A stretch of DNA of 64,000 bases from Cyclina sinensis (Eukaryota; Mollusca; Bivalvia; Venerida; Veneridae): NCBI GenBank assembly GCA_012932295.1, contig JAAONU010000009.1, positions 3,956,203 to 4,020,202 of the forward strand, given 5' to 3'. Positions 49,737 to 62,079 of the stretch are shown piece after piece (position 1 is the stretch's first letter; each line of letters starts with the position of its first letter). The position numbers were made by a program, and so were the translations under genes. Under the pieces are notes generated by a model. That model ran no database searches and was not told the origin of the DNA. It saw only the letters and a list, made by a program, of their open reading frames with translations.

Positions 49737-49759
49737 CGCTTTCTGAAAAAAAAAATAAG

Positions 49760-52020
49760 TATATTGTACCGCGTTCTAAAGAAATGTATTAAATATAATT
49801 CACTCCTTACAAAGACTTATAATCAATATTGCTGTGTGTTAATGATGAAAATTAATGTGTGGCTTATAACTGATCTTAGTTGGACATTTCAGGACTTTTG
49901 CATCATCGGTGCTTAACGACAAACATCGGTAAAATCATCGTAACTCAATGTCTTGTGTTAATTAGTCGAGCACTTTTCTATTTTATCAAGAAAATCTCTT
50001 CAAATTATTGGTATTCTGGATTTTAAACTTAAAATTTCACATGAATATCAAAAATAAAGACTGAAAAACGCAAAACAGGAAAATTTACAGTCAGAAAACA
50101 CAGCCTTCCCACACAGTCAAAAAGCAGAGAGCAAAAACGAGCATAAATTTATAGATTGATCAATAAAAAAGAGACATGACAAACATTTAATGAAAGGTCA
50201 GAGAAAATTTGGTCCGGGAGGCCTGTTTTCAAGTAGTGATTCAATTAAGGTTATTCATTCAAAGCCCTAAAAATGGTCTAAATCATTTGGTATGCTCATT
50301 GTGCACAACAGATAAAATAAGCCTTATTCAACTTAATGCAGTATCCAGTTCTGAACTGATTGTTGTAGAAACACGATGGGGAATCACAAAACAGGTAAAG
50401 GGCCCGTTAAGAAATGTTTTGGTAAGTTTTATACCGTTTCAAAATGTACAAATATTTTAATTCTTATTAAGTGCATATACACCGAAAAAAATATTTATGT
50501 AATGACTGTGACTGCGACAACCGACAGTCTTTAGAAGCGCAAATCAAAATCATGCATCGAAGGACACTGATATGTTTACGTCCACTCTGGCGTATCCATT
50601 TATTCGCACACACATGCTATCCAAATGTAGATATATTGCTGTATTTTTTCGCCTCATCATAATAACTTCTTTCATACATCGTCTTTTTGTCAGATGTACA
50701 TAATAAATGTGGAAACATCTAGTAAGATTGTGAGATGATGAGTACAGCAACCGATATTTTGTTTAATGAAATAGATATATGCGCACTTCCTTTTCTATGC
50801 AACTGTGTATATGAAAACAAGAACAAAGACGAAAAAAGCAGTGTAGTCTAATTCAATAGCAAATAGTCAATTAATGTAGAACCATGCAAAGTACGATTCA
50901 CCTGTGTGTAAATAGGTGGACTAGTCTATAATAATTGAAAAGACTTCATCAAAAAAGTGGAAAAGGCATATAAAGAAAAACAGTCAAAAAACACAGCCTC
51001 GCTACATAGTCAAAACATATTGGAAAAGACAGCTTAAATTCATTTATATATCAATTAAAAAAAGAACACCACAAACAATTAACGAAAAAGAGAACCTGAA
51101 GGGTTACCGCCTTGAACGGTCAGTGGCAAAACATTTGCCACTGGGGGTTAAAACCAGGTTCTTGGGCTACACCGACAAAAAGTTCATGTTTTGATAATTA
51201 CAGAGTCAAAAAGTAATCCGGATTGAAAATCTTGTATGCCAACGATGCAAAATTGTATGCGTATTTTTATTGTTTGTTTGTTTATAATTAGGAAGATTAA
51301 AAACATATCACAACCATTTACTGGGGAAAAATAATCAAGAAAAACTTTGAAACCATTATACTTTACTTCTAAAGAGAATGAATTGACCGAAACACTATGA
51401 TGTAATGCGGCGGTTGAAGTTCATTGTAAACTTAATTTCTATAGCGGTCAGGAAGTAAATAACGGAAAGCAATGAACAAAAGTTTAACTTTTTCTTGTTT
51501 TCTTTTGTTACCTTTTTTCTTCCATGTAGGTGTTCTGTCTTTAAGTCTTCAATAATTATACTTTGGTTTCGTCAATTGCACACTGGTGATCTCTTGCGCT
51601 GTGTAATGTAGGTGCAGTTTATTACAGAATAGGTTTCTTTATGCCTTCAAGTTCATTCGATTGTAGCGTGTTCATGTTCCATATATAGCAAACATTGTTA
51701 AGTCCTATCTGTAAAGTATATACTTTGATAAACATATTTTACAAAAAAAAATGTTTTATTTTCATTGAAACATTCCAGACTTTAAGACCTTCCTACTACT
51801 ACTGCTCGTACTGCTACTGCCAACTTCAAGTTTTTCCTACTGCTACTGCTGTACTATACTGCCAACTTCACGTTTTTCTTAATGCTACTGCTGTTACTGC
51901 TACCTATTTATGATGTATAAAACATAAAATGATACTGTTCACAAAACGGTTAGTTCCAGTTTCGGATTTATATTTTCTGCATGACTAACGCTGAGAGGGT
52001 ATATAAAGTTAAATTTTCAA
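49760..52020. other. Region upstream of IAP copy 2
   Basis: It should contain the promoter and any non-coding first exon of the IAP gene; neither could be placed. A structured patch at 51100-51165 (GTGGCAAAACATTTGCCAC stem) and two ~58-bp repeats rich in 'ctactgctactgc' at 51790-51900 are the only other features. Confidence 0.45.
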
Positions 52021-52026
52021 GTAGTA

Positions 52027-52163
52027 GAGCGGGGGATTGAACTCGGGACCCCTGGTTTACCAGTCCAGCGCGTTACCACTGGACGACATCCTCTCCTGAT
52101 CAGTGGTCCAGTGGTAACGCGCCGGACTGGTAAACCAGGGGTCCCGAGTTGGATCCCCCGCTC
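52027..52163. repeat. Head-to-head inverted SINE heads (58-bp arms)
   Basis: Left arm 52027-52084 is the reverse complement of 52106-52163 with three mismatches; a 21-nt spacer separates them. Both arms are the tRNA-like head of the SINE that continues to the right. Confidence 0.93.
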
Positions 52164-52380
52164 CTCCACTAACATTACTAAAAGTCTTTCGGATGAGATG
52201 TTAAACCGAGGTCCTCTGTATCAGTGCTATACATTGAGCATGCAAAAGAACCAGGGCTGTCTCTGGAATATGATGCTTTCTGTGTCTTGTACTATCCCCA
52301 ACAAACTGATAATAACTGATCTCTGCAGGTGGAGTCGGTCATATGGGCAACCGCTACCGACGACAAGTAAATTCAGATAG
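52104..52380 (+). mobile_element. tRNA-derived SINE, second kind, best copy
   Basis: The head is 'gtggtccagtggtaacgc' (A-box region) with 'cccgagttggatccc' (degenerate B box). The body has 'cggatgagatgttaaaccgagg', 'catgcaaaagaaccagg' and 'gatgctttctgtg'. The 3' end is 'gggcaaccgctaccgacgacaagtaaattcagatag'. Related pieces are at 10.3, 27.0 and 32.1 kb. Confidence 0.85.
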
Positions 52381-53690
52381 GAAAAAAGTATGTTCAGTTT
52401 TGGAATTGACGTTGCCTCAATTAGTCAAAGGGTGATAGGCAGTGAAAAAATAAAGTTGAAATTTTCGGTGATTAAACAACTTATTCCTAAATCTTACAGT
52501 ACTTAGTGCTTGGAGCCAAAAGTGTGTTTTATAAGGTAACTTGGCACGCTAGGGTCATATTAACAATAATCTAAGAGTCCATAAGCAATAGTAGTGCTTC
52601 GCAGGAGTTTTTCTGCCTGGTTGTGTTTCAAGCAGGATAAGAACCGGAATAGGCAAACTAATAACTGGAAAGAAAAACCTTAAATAAAGGGTAGTTGTTA
52701 CTCATCAAAGTTACAAATGAAAATTATACGTAATCAACATTTAATTACAATCATTTCATTTTTCTTTTTCTTTTTTTGCATTCAAAGCATTTTATTAATC
52801 ACCTTTTTTCTACCATCAACGGAAAAGAAATTAAGAAGGAAAATTTATAAAACTATCGTTTGTAATTAAGAGAAACTGTTACACGTAACAATTACACAAA
52901 CAGCATCCATTCTTACCTATTATCACATTTGCTAGTTCCAATATGTATCCACTTTATACAATGAAACTTTAAGTTCGTTGGTGGCAGATACCAGTTTTTG
53001 TCACAATATCTCAGGCCGACAACAACACCAGTTATAGATCCCTCACTCACACTCCTAATTCACCAATCTGAAAAGAGATGCACTGTTGTTTGAACAGTAG
53101 TGAAAGCAACTTTCAGAAAAAACATAATTTTCAAATCAATACTTCCTCTGGTAATATCAGAAACACAAATAAAACTGCCCCTAACCACCACTTTTCCGAC
53201 CCTCGAACAAGACAAATTCACTGAAATGCACTAGCAGTCTAAAATGTCCAAAAGGCCGCCCACTGAGATATAATAATTCATGCATTTTGTTTATCAACAA
53301 TGGTACATCCTAATAAGCTGGAGGCAAATACCTGTCAACCCTACAAGTTTTTCGGAATTTCACTTTGACGGCGTCCTACTGTAACCAGTGACAGAGCCAG
53401 ATTTCATTAGTTTCGAATGTCAAGCACCTGCATCACACTCAATACATGTGACCGCTGTTGGTTTGTGAAAACAGTTACAAAAACTTATCCTGCCTGCTAT
53501 TTACACCAATATTTGGTTGTAATTATTAATCTAAACCTCATCACTACACAAACTTTCTCATCATACCCTCTTTTTTATAATTTCTACATGGCCAATTCGC
53601 ATCTGTGGCCAAAAAACTGGTATGTGCCCCCTTCCTCCTCTTGCCTGTTATCAATAGGTTAAGGGAAATAACCCGCAAACTGGGATTCCA
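52381..53690. other. Intergenic DNA, no gene recognised
   Basis: AT-rich with no repeat array. The 81-codon open frame at 53417-53662 has no recognisable content. Confidence 0.45.
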
Positions 53691-53696
53691 GTATTT

Positions 53697-53820
53697 AAAC
53701 ATACAGTAAAACTTCGTTTACTCGAGCATCAATAACTCGAGAATTCAAGCTATCGCATTTTCCCCTTTATTTTTAATTTTGACATCAATAACTCAAACTT
53801 CGGTGACTTTATAACTTGAG
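53697..53820 (+). mobile_element. Possible transposon end (pogo/Tc1-like terminus)
   Basis: 'TACAGTAAAACTTCGTTTACTCGAG' followed by 'caataactcgagaattc' resembles the CAGTAAAACCTCG-type ends of pogo-like elements. No opposite inverted end was found nearby, so this is a fragment at best. Confidence 0.35.
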
Positions 53821-53822
53821 AA

Positions 53823-54815
53823 ACAGACAGACAGACAGACAGACAGATAACTTTATTCACTCAAGTACTTGTGTACAATATGAGGATTTTCTAATATAGT
53901 GAATAAAAAGCAGTAGTTTTCCAGTGGTAAACATACAAATAAATGCACAATTCTATACAATATCAAATTCTATACAGCATAAAACAATGCACGTATAGTG
54001 ACTATAAAACTTGTTTGAGGGGGGAATTCAATAAATGTTATAATGTGTATATTTGAATAAGTATTAAAGGGAAGCTTATTACAAAACAAACAATAAATGA
54101 AACAAGAGTTTTCTTTCAATAACCTTGAGATGGTCCCTTGATTAGTACTTTTAAATGTCATGCTTTATCCATAAAGAGTATGACCTTGGATAAAAAAATG
54201 CATTTATCGCATACGCTCATAACATAATGATTTATTTCAAGATTAACAGTTGTAACTTTGGTTATTAACTTCTTTAATATGTCTTTAAATAATTTCAGAA
54301 AGATAACTGATAATAAAACATGTACGAAACATTGTATCAATTATTGGAACCACAGAGCTGTTAACATACCAATGTATTAGAATTTAGCTAAAACAATACG
54401 TATAAATTTACATAAGTTCAGCAGTTTTTTTTCATCGATTAAATTCATTATATTTGCGAAACTGTTGTCGGTATCTACTAATTGAAAGTTGTTAAGGTAC
54501 ATATTACGCTGATTATTAAAATAGCTGCAATTAAAGATGTAGTGTTTTTCTGTACCTTGGGAACTACTTGTGCACAGAGGGCAGGTTCTGTCTAAAAAAG
54601 TAGTACCATCATAACGTCCCGTCTCAGACGGGAGTCTTGTATTACATGTTCTAAATTTAAATAGAGTAATATAGTCACTGCGTGGGATTAAATTAAAATA
54701 CTTTTCATAAATAAGTGTTGTTTTAAAAGTATTGTATACACGACCTTTATTTGATATTTGCATTTGTTCATGCCAGAATCGTTTATACTGGTCAACGTTC
54801 GCTCTGATGCATTTC
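53823..54815 (-). mobile_element. 5'-truncated LINE, C-terminal end plus 3'UTR
   Basis: On the minus strand a frame covers 54377-54763 and extends upstream to about 54810 without a start. It encodes the cysteine-rich C-terminus usual after LINE reverse transcriptase: FKFRTCNTRLPSETGRYD, then CPLC..GTEKHYIFNC (CCHC zinc knuckle). A ~550-bp 3'UTR follows, ending in GAATAAAGTTATCTGTCTG and a (CTGT)n tail at 53823-53850, a common LINE 3' end. The frame has no catalytic domain left. Confidence 0.8.
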
Positions 54816-55280
54816 TTGTACTGGATAGAGGACGCAGAGTAATAAACGTTTTGCTATAATACATTTATTTACTGCATAAACGAAGCACTGTTTTCATCGT
54901 CCGCTATGATACATTTATTATATATAAAACGGGCGGTAAGGTAAAGTAAAATATGCAAAAATACATTTTTCTAGTTAAAAGACGCACTGTTATAACGTTA
55001 TAATACACATTTTGTACTCTGTTTAAAAACATTTATCGCCTTAGATCAAGAACGTACTGTATTAAACGTTCGGTATAATATATTTACTGTACTGGATCAA
55101 TGACATAGTTTACTGTATTAAACGTTCTCTATAATGTATTGTATTTACTGAAATGGATCAAGAACGTACTGTATTTAGCGTTCGCTATAATGCATTTACT
55201 GTATACGTACTGGATCAAGAAAATACTGTATTAAACGCTCGCTATAATATATTTACTGTATTGTATCAATGACATAGTTG
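54815..55280 (+). repeat. ~55-60-bp minisatellite (ggatcaagaacgtactg unit)
   Basis: Six to seven degenerate copies of 'tactggatcaagaacgtactgtattaaacgttcgctataatgcatttactg'. The LINE fragment abuts the first unit at about 54815. A related short copy is at 38.27 kb. Confidence 0.8.
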
Positions 55281-55821
55281 TGCTTTTTCACAGTTGCTTA
55301 ACCATATCATTGCAACTGATGTATCTTCCGATTACAAAACCGGTGCAAAGATAGCTGACTTGAAAATATTTCAATGTTTTTATTTCATTTTTAAACATAA
55401 TAATTTTTAAAATAATGCATGTACACATGTTTATTTTTAAAACCATTTTAACTCTTTAATAGAATAAATTATGTAAAGAGAGATTATCTGATATATTCAA
55501 CATCAAACAACAACAACAAACAATCTAAGAAAAAACAAACACGTACATACATGTATAGCAATATGAAACAATTGACTACAGTTTTGTGCACCTGGATTGA
55601 AAGACTCCCTGTCATATGTAACCTTTTAGGGATGGTCCCATTTTTAGTCACATATAACATGTTTGACTTTATATTATTTTCTAAACGTCATATGATTCTA
55701 AATATAAATCGAAAAGGTATTTAATTAGATTCATAAACTACGCATGATAGAAGTATATATTACACAAACTTCTTTCACATATTCGATGTTATCACTTTGA
55801 ATATAGAGCTAAAAAAACTGG

Positions 55822-56459
55822 TATGTGTTTTAGTGCAAAACATTTGTAAATCGACAATCCTTTTTAGAATAGTAATTAAGATCACGTGTAGATATATTAA
55901 ATCGTTTCAACTATTACCACATGTAGCTATTCAGTCAATAAAAACTTTTATCAAAAGTGTAGTAATACGAACCAAATTTGAAGGTTGCTTAAGCTACTGG
56001 ATTGCAATTTATTTGAAACTGATAATATGAGTGGTATTTTAATAGATTGGGAAAGTTTCGGGAAGTCAAGATAGATACGGTATATTAAATTGTTTCAACT
56101 ATTACCACATGTAGCTATTCAGTCAATAAAGACTTTTATCAAAAGTGTAGTAATACGAACCAAATTTGAAGGTTGCTTAAGCTATTGGATTGCAATTTAT
56201 TTGAATTTGATGATATGAGTGGTATTTTAAAAGATTGGGAAAGTTTAGGGAAGTCAAGATAGATACGGTCGCTGTTGGCCGACCGCGAATATTTCGGGAA
56301 ATAAATTTTTAAACGCAATAAGAAAAACGATTCATCGAAAACGAGTTCATTGTCCATTTTTCAAACATTTTCTCGAGACAGACGGATGCCATCGTTAAAA
56401 TTATGTGATGTCAATATGAACGATCTAAAATCATATAAATGTAAATATATATATGTGTG

Positions 56460-56494
<35 letters not shown>

Positions 56495-57418
56495 AAAATA
56501 ATGCATTGATACAAAATAAAGCGTTTGAGGAATGTTACATGGCATGGCATTCTGACAATTTATCTTACTTTAGTAAGTTATATGCTTAGCCGTTAATATG
56601 AAAGAAATACAGAAATACTATCACTACAAGCACAACAAATGACAAAATTAGTTTGTGAAATGTGTCTTTTATACTGAGTAAAAGAGGAAAATCAGTCATC
56701 TTTCGTTTTTAAAACACAATCGCTTAGGAGACAAACTAAGGAGAATCACTTTTGTAGGTTTATTACCTAACCGTTTACAGCAGTTACTTCCCTCAGACCG
56801 TGGTTTTTGCGCTATACCGATGCTTCGCTATACTGATGCTTTGCCCTTGCCGGGGTATTCCACCTGATCTCTCGTTTAAAAATGCTTGGAAGACAAACAA
56901 AGGGGAATGACTCTTGCAGGTTATTAAACCTTAGTAGCCTACTAGTGATATCGCCTTGATAACACCTCGAGCTATGCCTCTTCCCTCCGAAAATTTTAAA
57001 GCAAAACAGTTTCCGAAACTTTGCCGATGCTGGCAAATATAGATTATTAATCACTTTTTAACAAGGCTTGATATCTTTTTTCTTGTTTTCTTTTTCATAA
57101 CATCTAAATTGGTAGCTGTATTGATGGTATTGGTCTTTTCTCTTTTTTAAGGGAGAAGAGGGGGGTACTACATTTTGAATCTTTCAGTGTAATAACATTT
57201 TTGAGAAGAAATGTTAGTAATGTTGACAGAACTTGCTGTTCATTTTATTTTTTTAATTAATCTATAATGTATGCATGGTATGTCACAAGTTATAATATAC
57301 TGATGATAAATTGTGTTTAAACTTAGCTGTGTAACGCCGTATACTGCTCCCGCCGGATACAGCTCCAAGGGAATCTCTTTCCGTTGACAACTTATGGTTA
57401 ATTTCAACTAATATAGCT
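55822..57418 (+). repeat. Duplicated module, copy 2 (left part)
   Basis: Matches 42641 onward along its length. Unlike copy 1 it carries a 188-bp internal tandem duplication (starts at 55894 and 56082) and a (TG)n run at 56454-56494 where copy 1 has TA-rich sequence. It continues after the LINE insertion at 58695-58790. Confidence 0.8.
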
Positions 57419-58704
57419 ATAATGCTAGTAAATTATTTTGGCAACAATTAAAATTTTACATTGAAGGAAAATGGGATATTAACCTGGTAAATTGGAATAT
57501 TCCAGATATTTTATTTGGAAGTATCAACATTGCTATGGTTTTAAATACAATTATACTGTATGCGAAAAACTTCATATATTACAACAGAATAAAAAAATTG
57601 AGGCCATCATTAGAAACTTTCAAAAAAACAAATAATTTCTATTTACAATACTGCAAAATATATTGGTAAACAGTCATTTAAAGTTGATGAATTTGAGACT
57701 TTATGGGAAAAGTTTGAGAATGTGGTTGTAATCATGAGATTCTATATTAATAAAATACGCCTCATGTAGAGCCTAGACCGACCCCTCACCCCCAGAGAGA
57801 CCGCCCACAAAAACTTTAAAAATTTAAATTAACTTCCTTAAAGAGTAGAAAGTAAACAGCCCAAGTTTGCACTGAAAACCTTTTATTTTATTTACTATGA
57901 AGACAAAACAACCATGAGCTTACTTTCCTTGAATATGACATGTGAAATATCCATTACATTTTTATTTTGGTTTTGTTTCTGACTAAATTACTTAGGAGTT
58001 TTCTATTGTTTTTTTTAAACTAATATAGATTTTATAAATGTGTACTGCCTCAATTGTATATTTGAATTGGAGTACAGTCAGATCTGAGTTGAACAGCCAG
58101 ATAAGGAAAACATGAAAATTAACCGGTTATGACAAATGGCTGCTTAATACAGGTAACAAACATCTATATATTTATATAGTTTGGTTGAATTTTTTTTTGT
58201 CTCGTTATTCAAGCCAGTTAATTGTATAATACATAATTATGTACATTAACCCAGTTTGGACTGTACTTATACATTTAGTTTTGCTTCTTTCTTCAATTCA
58301 CTGTATATACAGAATTATTTAAAATTACACAGAGGTTTTACCAGTCTAGTGCTTGATGTAATATACTAAATTTTAGCAGTATACTGTATTTAATATCCCA
58401 TGTTGTTGTTTTTTTGTAAGTCCCTAAATTAGAGTCACTCAAGGAAATGTTTAAGAACTCAAATTAAAATAGTCAATATTAAAATTATAAAACCCCATTT
58501 TAACAATCATAAATTTTACATAGCCTGCTAGAAAAATGAAACAATACACTATTGCTTAATTCTGTATACATGTATGTAAAAACCTTTATTAATATTTCTA
58601 TGTGAGGTGAAGTGGTGGATGGTTCCCCGACCCCACTACACCGATTACGGGGATAATAAATGGGCAACACTTGTTGCTGAATTTAAAAAAAAAATAATAT
58701 AGCT
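57409..58704 (+). mobile_element. 5'-truncated LINE insertion with target-site duplication
   Basis: 1276 bp (57419-58694) flanked by a 10-bp direct repeat TAATATAGCT (57409-57418 and 58695-58704) and ending in an A-rich tail. The first ~300 bp encode a LINE C-terminal segment on the plus strand (FWQQLKFYIEGKWD, then DILFG, then FIYYNRIK). It needs a frameshift near 57625 to continue (YIGKQSFKVDEFETLWEKFE). The rest is 3'UTR. The site is intact in copy 1 of the module, so the empty allele is known. Confidence 0.88.
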
Positions 58705-58790
58705 CCCAACAAGGGGAACTCTATACGTCAAAATGCCCCATTTTGACGGATAGAGCTCTCCATAGCCGATAAAGAAACTAGAGGCAGATC
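58695..58790 (+). repeat. Duplicated module, copy 2 (right end) with hairpin
   Basis: 'tatagctcccaacaaggggaactctat' is followed by a perfect CGTCAAAATG-CCC-CATTTTGACG hairpin and 'gatagagctct'. Including the AGCTCTAT flanks, the arms reach about 18 bp with one mismatch. Confidence 0.85.
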
Positions 58791-59093
58791 TAAATAGCGA
58801 AGGCCCTAGGGCTAAATAGAATGCATTCGAAAAAATAAAAGACAGCATTCACATCCGCGACAGGTTCGCTTGTCTGACAGCACTTGGACTAAAGATCGAT
58901 CTCAATTATGGATCCACAGCATGACTCTTAAATCTTATGACAATAGGTTTAACCCACAAACATTACCATGTGCTCTTGTGTTATATACTTGTTTGTCGAG
59001 AAAATATAACTACACTTCTATGTTAAACCATGCAAATGTGAGGGGTCAGGGATCCATCAAGAACCACGTCACGTGTTCGAATATGTGTCTATT

Positions 59094-59305
59094 AAGGCGA
59101 CTCGGTGGCCGAGTGGTTTGTGCGTTGGGCTACGAAGCTGGCGACCCCGGTTCGATTCCGGGGAACGACTGAGTTACCAACTGATTTACCAGGACTGGGT
59201 GGTAACCTAATCGGGTACTGTTTACTGCAGTGTCCAAGACTGAGGAGGTCAAATACACGCACCGGTGGGGACTTTCGTCCTACGTTAAACCAGAAAGCTT
59301 CATCT
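59094..59305 (+). mobile_element. tRNA-derived SINE, third kind
   Basis: The head has TGGCCGAGTGG (A box, 59106-59116) and GGTTCGATTCC (B box, 59149-59159), followed by a non-tRNA body ('gggtggtaacctaatcggg', 'caccggtggggactttcgtcctacgttaaacc'). The acceptor stem does not pair and there is no anticodon arm in place, so it is not a tRNA gene. Confidence 0.8.
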
Positions 59306-59344
59306 TTACCTTTTTTTAGTGACGCAGTGTTTATGCGCTGTTAA

Positions 59345-61070
59345 TAGAACGAGAGATAATTGTTCGACCACAAATTCTATTAAAAACTGAAATACTTTAT
59401 GATCATTGAAATACAGTTATGGAAAATGTAAGAATAATGAAAAATATTGTAACGTACTAAAATGTTCTTTTACTTTTTATGGTCACAGAATCAATTTACT
59501 TTAAATCACTGCTTTGCCCTGAACTTTAAGCGTTTTCTAATGATTTCCACAGGTAAAAAAACTAAAACAAGCTCCAAACTGTGTATGTGGAAAGAATAAT
59601 GGAACCACTTTATAGTTAAGCTGCTTTTAATACATGTATTTTGTATCCCTTAACAAAAAGTTAACAGTGAAGAATGTGATATTATACCATCATCTATTTC
59701 ATTCTACACAGAGGCGTAAAAGTAACATGATTATTTCAAATACATTACAGATTCCATGCAATGTAAAACAATATATGATACTACAATTTCTCTAAAACAG
59801 ATTGAATTCCTTCGTTCATAGTACGTGTGCCTATCATTTTCAAGAATGGTTCTTCGATTCTATATTTCTTTAATACGCCAATAACATTTTTGTGACTTAC
59901 CATTGCTTCAGCGCTCTGAATTTTTCAGAGGCGATACTGATATACTATTATTTTTAACCAAACAAATTCAAACTTTCAAAAAAGAATGTCGTCAAATAAT
60001 TCCGTACTTATTGCTTTAAGCTCGACAGATGTTGGGTATTGTTTCTTCTTCTTCTGCTCAGTCACATATCCTTACTTGCTTCATGTCGCCTGTCAAACCG
60101 TCTTTATGAATCTATTCAAAATATTTACAGATAAAAAATACACATACATATACAAAATAATGAGATTCAAGTGAGGTTTTAAAATTCCGTAGGGACACAT
60201 TGAAATACTATTGACCAGAGACATTTTCAAAATTGGCAGTGAAGTATAGTTTATGCACCTGATAAAGATGTTATGGTAGAGACCCATTTGTTCCATCAAA
60301 TCAACGAAGTTGTTTGATCTTCTTTTTCTTCTCTTTTTTTTTTGATTTTTTACCTGCTTGATCATAATTGACGCCAAGACCATTGATCTATCCTAATGAA
60401 ATTTTCATAGCTAAACTTTTGCTCAAAGACTTGATATTTGTTCAAATAAAATGTAGCACAGCGTATTACATACATGTACGCATGTAAACCTGTATAATGA
60501 TGAAAGGATAAAATATTAAATATAAATGTGCAAACAAAATGCATATCTTATGTACAAAAATTAGAGCCTTATATACTGACATGAAATTTACCTTTATTTA
60601 CTAATATGCTCTAGGCCTCTCCAGCCCTTCGTATGTTTAAAAACATAACATAATTTCATTGAACAATGTTTGCTCCTTTGTTAGCATAGTAAGTTTAACA
60701 CAAGAAAAAATATGTAAACAATATAATATACAAACCCTATACTCAACATAAGTATTTAAGTTGGTCACCAAAACGATCATAAATAATTTTCCTTTATAGT
60801 TCACTTAATCAACAATAGTAAGACCGCAAACGTTCCATTGTAATGTACATCGATTACCCATATTGATTCCATTTAATAGTTGCTTTCTATGTAAATTATC
60901 ATATAAGTACATGCAAAAGAGTCTAAGAAAAACTGTATTCTTCTATAAAAGCTTTGACAATTTTAGAACACAGCACTATCTGCTTGACTGCCTCAAAGCA
61001 TAAAATATATTCATTATAAAACAAGTTTAAATAACTTTTCATAGATGTACACTGTAACTGTCATTCTGAA
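59345..61070. other. Intergenic AT-rich DNA, no gene recognised
   Basis: Short homopolymers only; the 96-codon open frame at 60093-60383 (minus) is low-complexity and AT-driven. Confidence 0.5.
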
Positions 61071-61080
61071 GCATCTTTAC

Positions 61081-61800
61081 TAAACAAGCTGTAAATCAAT
61101 TAAGCTTCATCTTTACTTACTAAACAAGCTGAAAATCAATGAAGCTTCATCTTTACTTACTTAACAATCTGTAAATTAATTAAACTTCATCTTTACAAAC
61201 CTAACAAGCTGTAAATCAATTAAGGTTCATATTAATTTACTAAACAAGCTGTAAATCAATTAAGCTTTATCTTTACTTACTTAACAAGCTGTTAATCAAT
61301 TAAGCTTTATCTTTACTTACTAAACAAGCTGTAAATCAATTAAGCTTCATATTAATTTACTAAACAAGCTGTAAATCAATTAAGCTTTATCTTTACTTAC
61401 TTAACAAGCTGTTAATCAATTAAGCTTTATCTTTACTTACTAAACAAGCTGTAAATCAATTAAGCTTCATCTTTACTTACTTAACAATCTGTAAATTAAT
61501 TAAACTTCATCTTTACTAACATAACAAGCTGTAAATCAATTAAGCTTCATATTAATTTACTAAACAAGCTGTAAATCAATTAAGCTTTATCTTTACTTAC
61601 TTAACAAGCTGTTAATCAATTAAGCTTTATCTTTACTTACTAAACAAGCTTTAAATCAATTAAGCTTTAATTTTACTTACTTAACAAGCTGTTAATCAAT
61701 TAAGCTTTATCTTTACTTACTAAACAAGCTGTAAATCAATTAAGCTTTATCTTACTTACTAAACAAGCTGTAAATCAATTAAGCTTCATCTTTACTTCCA
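61081..61800 (+). repeat. 40-bp AT-rich satellite, 18 units, with higher-order structure
   Basis: The unit is TAAACAAGCTGTAAATCAAT then TAAGCTTCATCTTTACTTAC. Units 3-6 (61161-61320) reappear with their private variants as units 11-14 (61481-61640), a 320-bp higher-order period. Units 4-6 and 7-9 also form a 120-bp period. One unit (61721) has lost a base. Confidence 0.95.
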
Positions 61801-62079
61801 CAGATCTTTTCCTGTTGAAAATAAGCTATCAATCAAGCATGCTTAAGTTTTTTTTACAAAAATATAAGTAACAATGACTATTTTAGGGAGAACACATCAA
61901 TACAACATATCATTCCGGAAAGAAGACATAAATTTGATAATAAAAATACGAACAAATATTACAAAATACAAGAAATTGTTAGTAGCAACAAATGTAAGCA
62001 CTGTCTCTGAAGAAAGCCTATCTGTCTGAATAAATTTTCCAGTAATTCAACGGAAATAAATTAATGTGAAAACGTTTGT

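Noticed and set aside
59094..59170. Possible tRNA-Ser/Leu gene
   Set aside because: TGGCCGAGTGG and GGTTCGATTCC are present but the acceptor stem does not pair, no long variable arm fits, and a SINE body follows.
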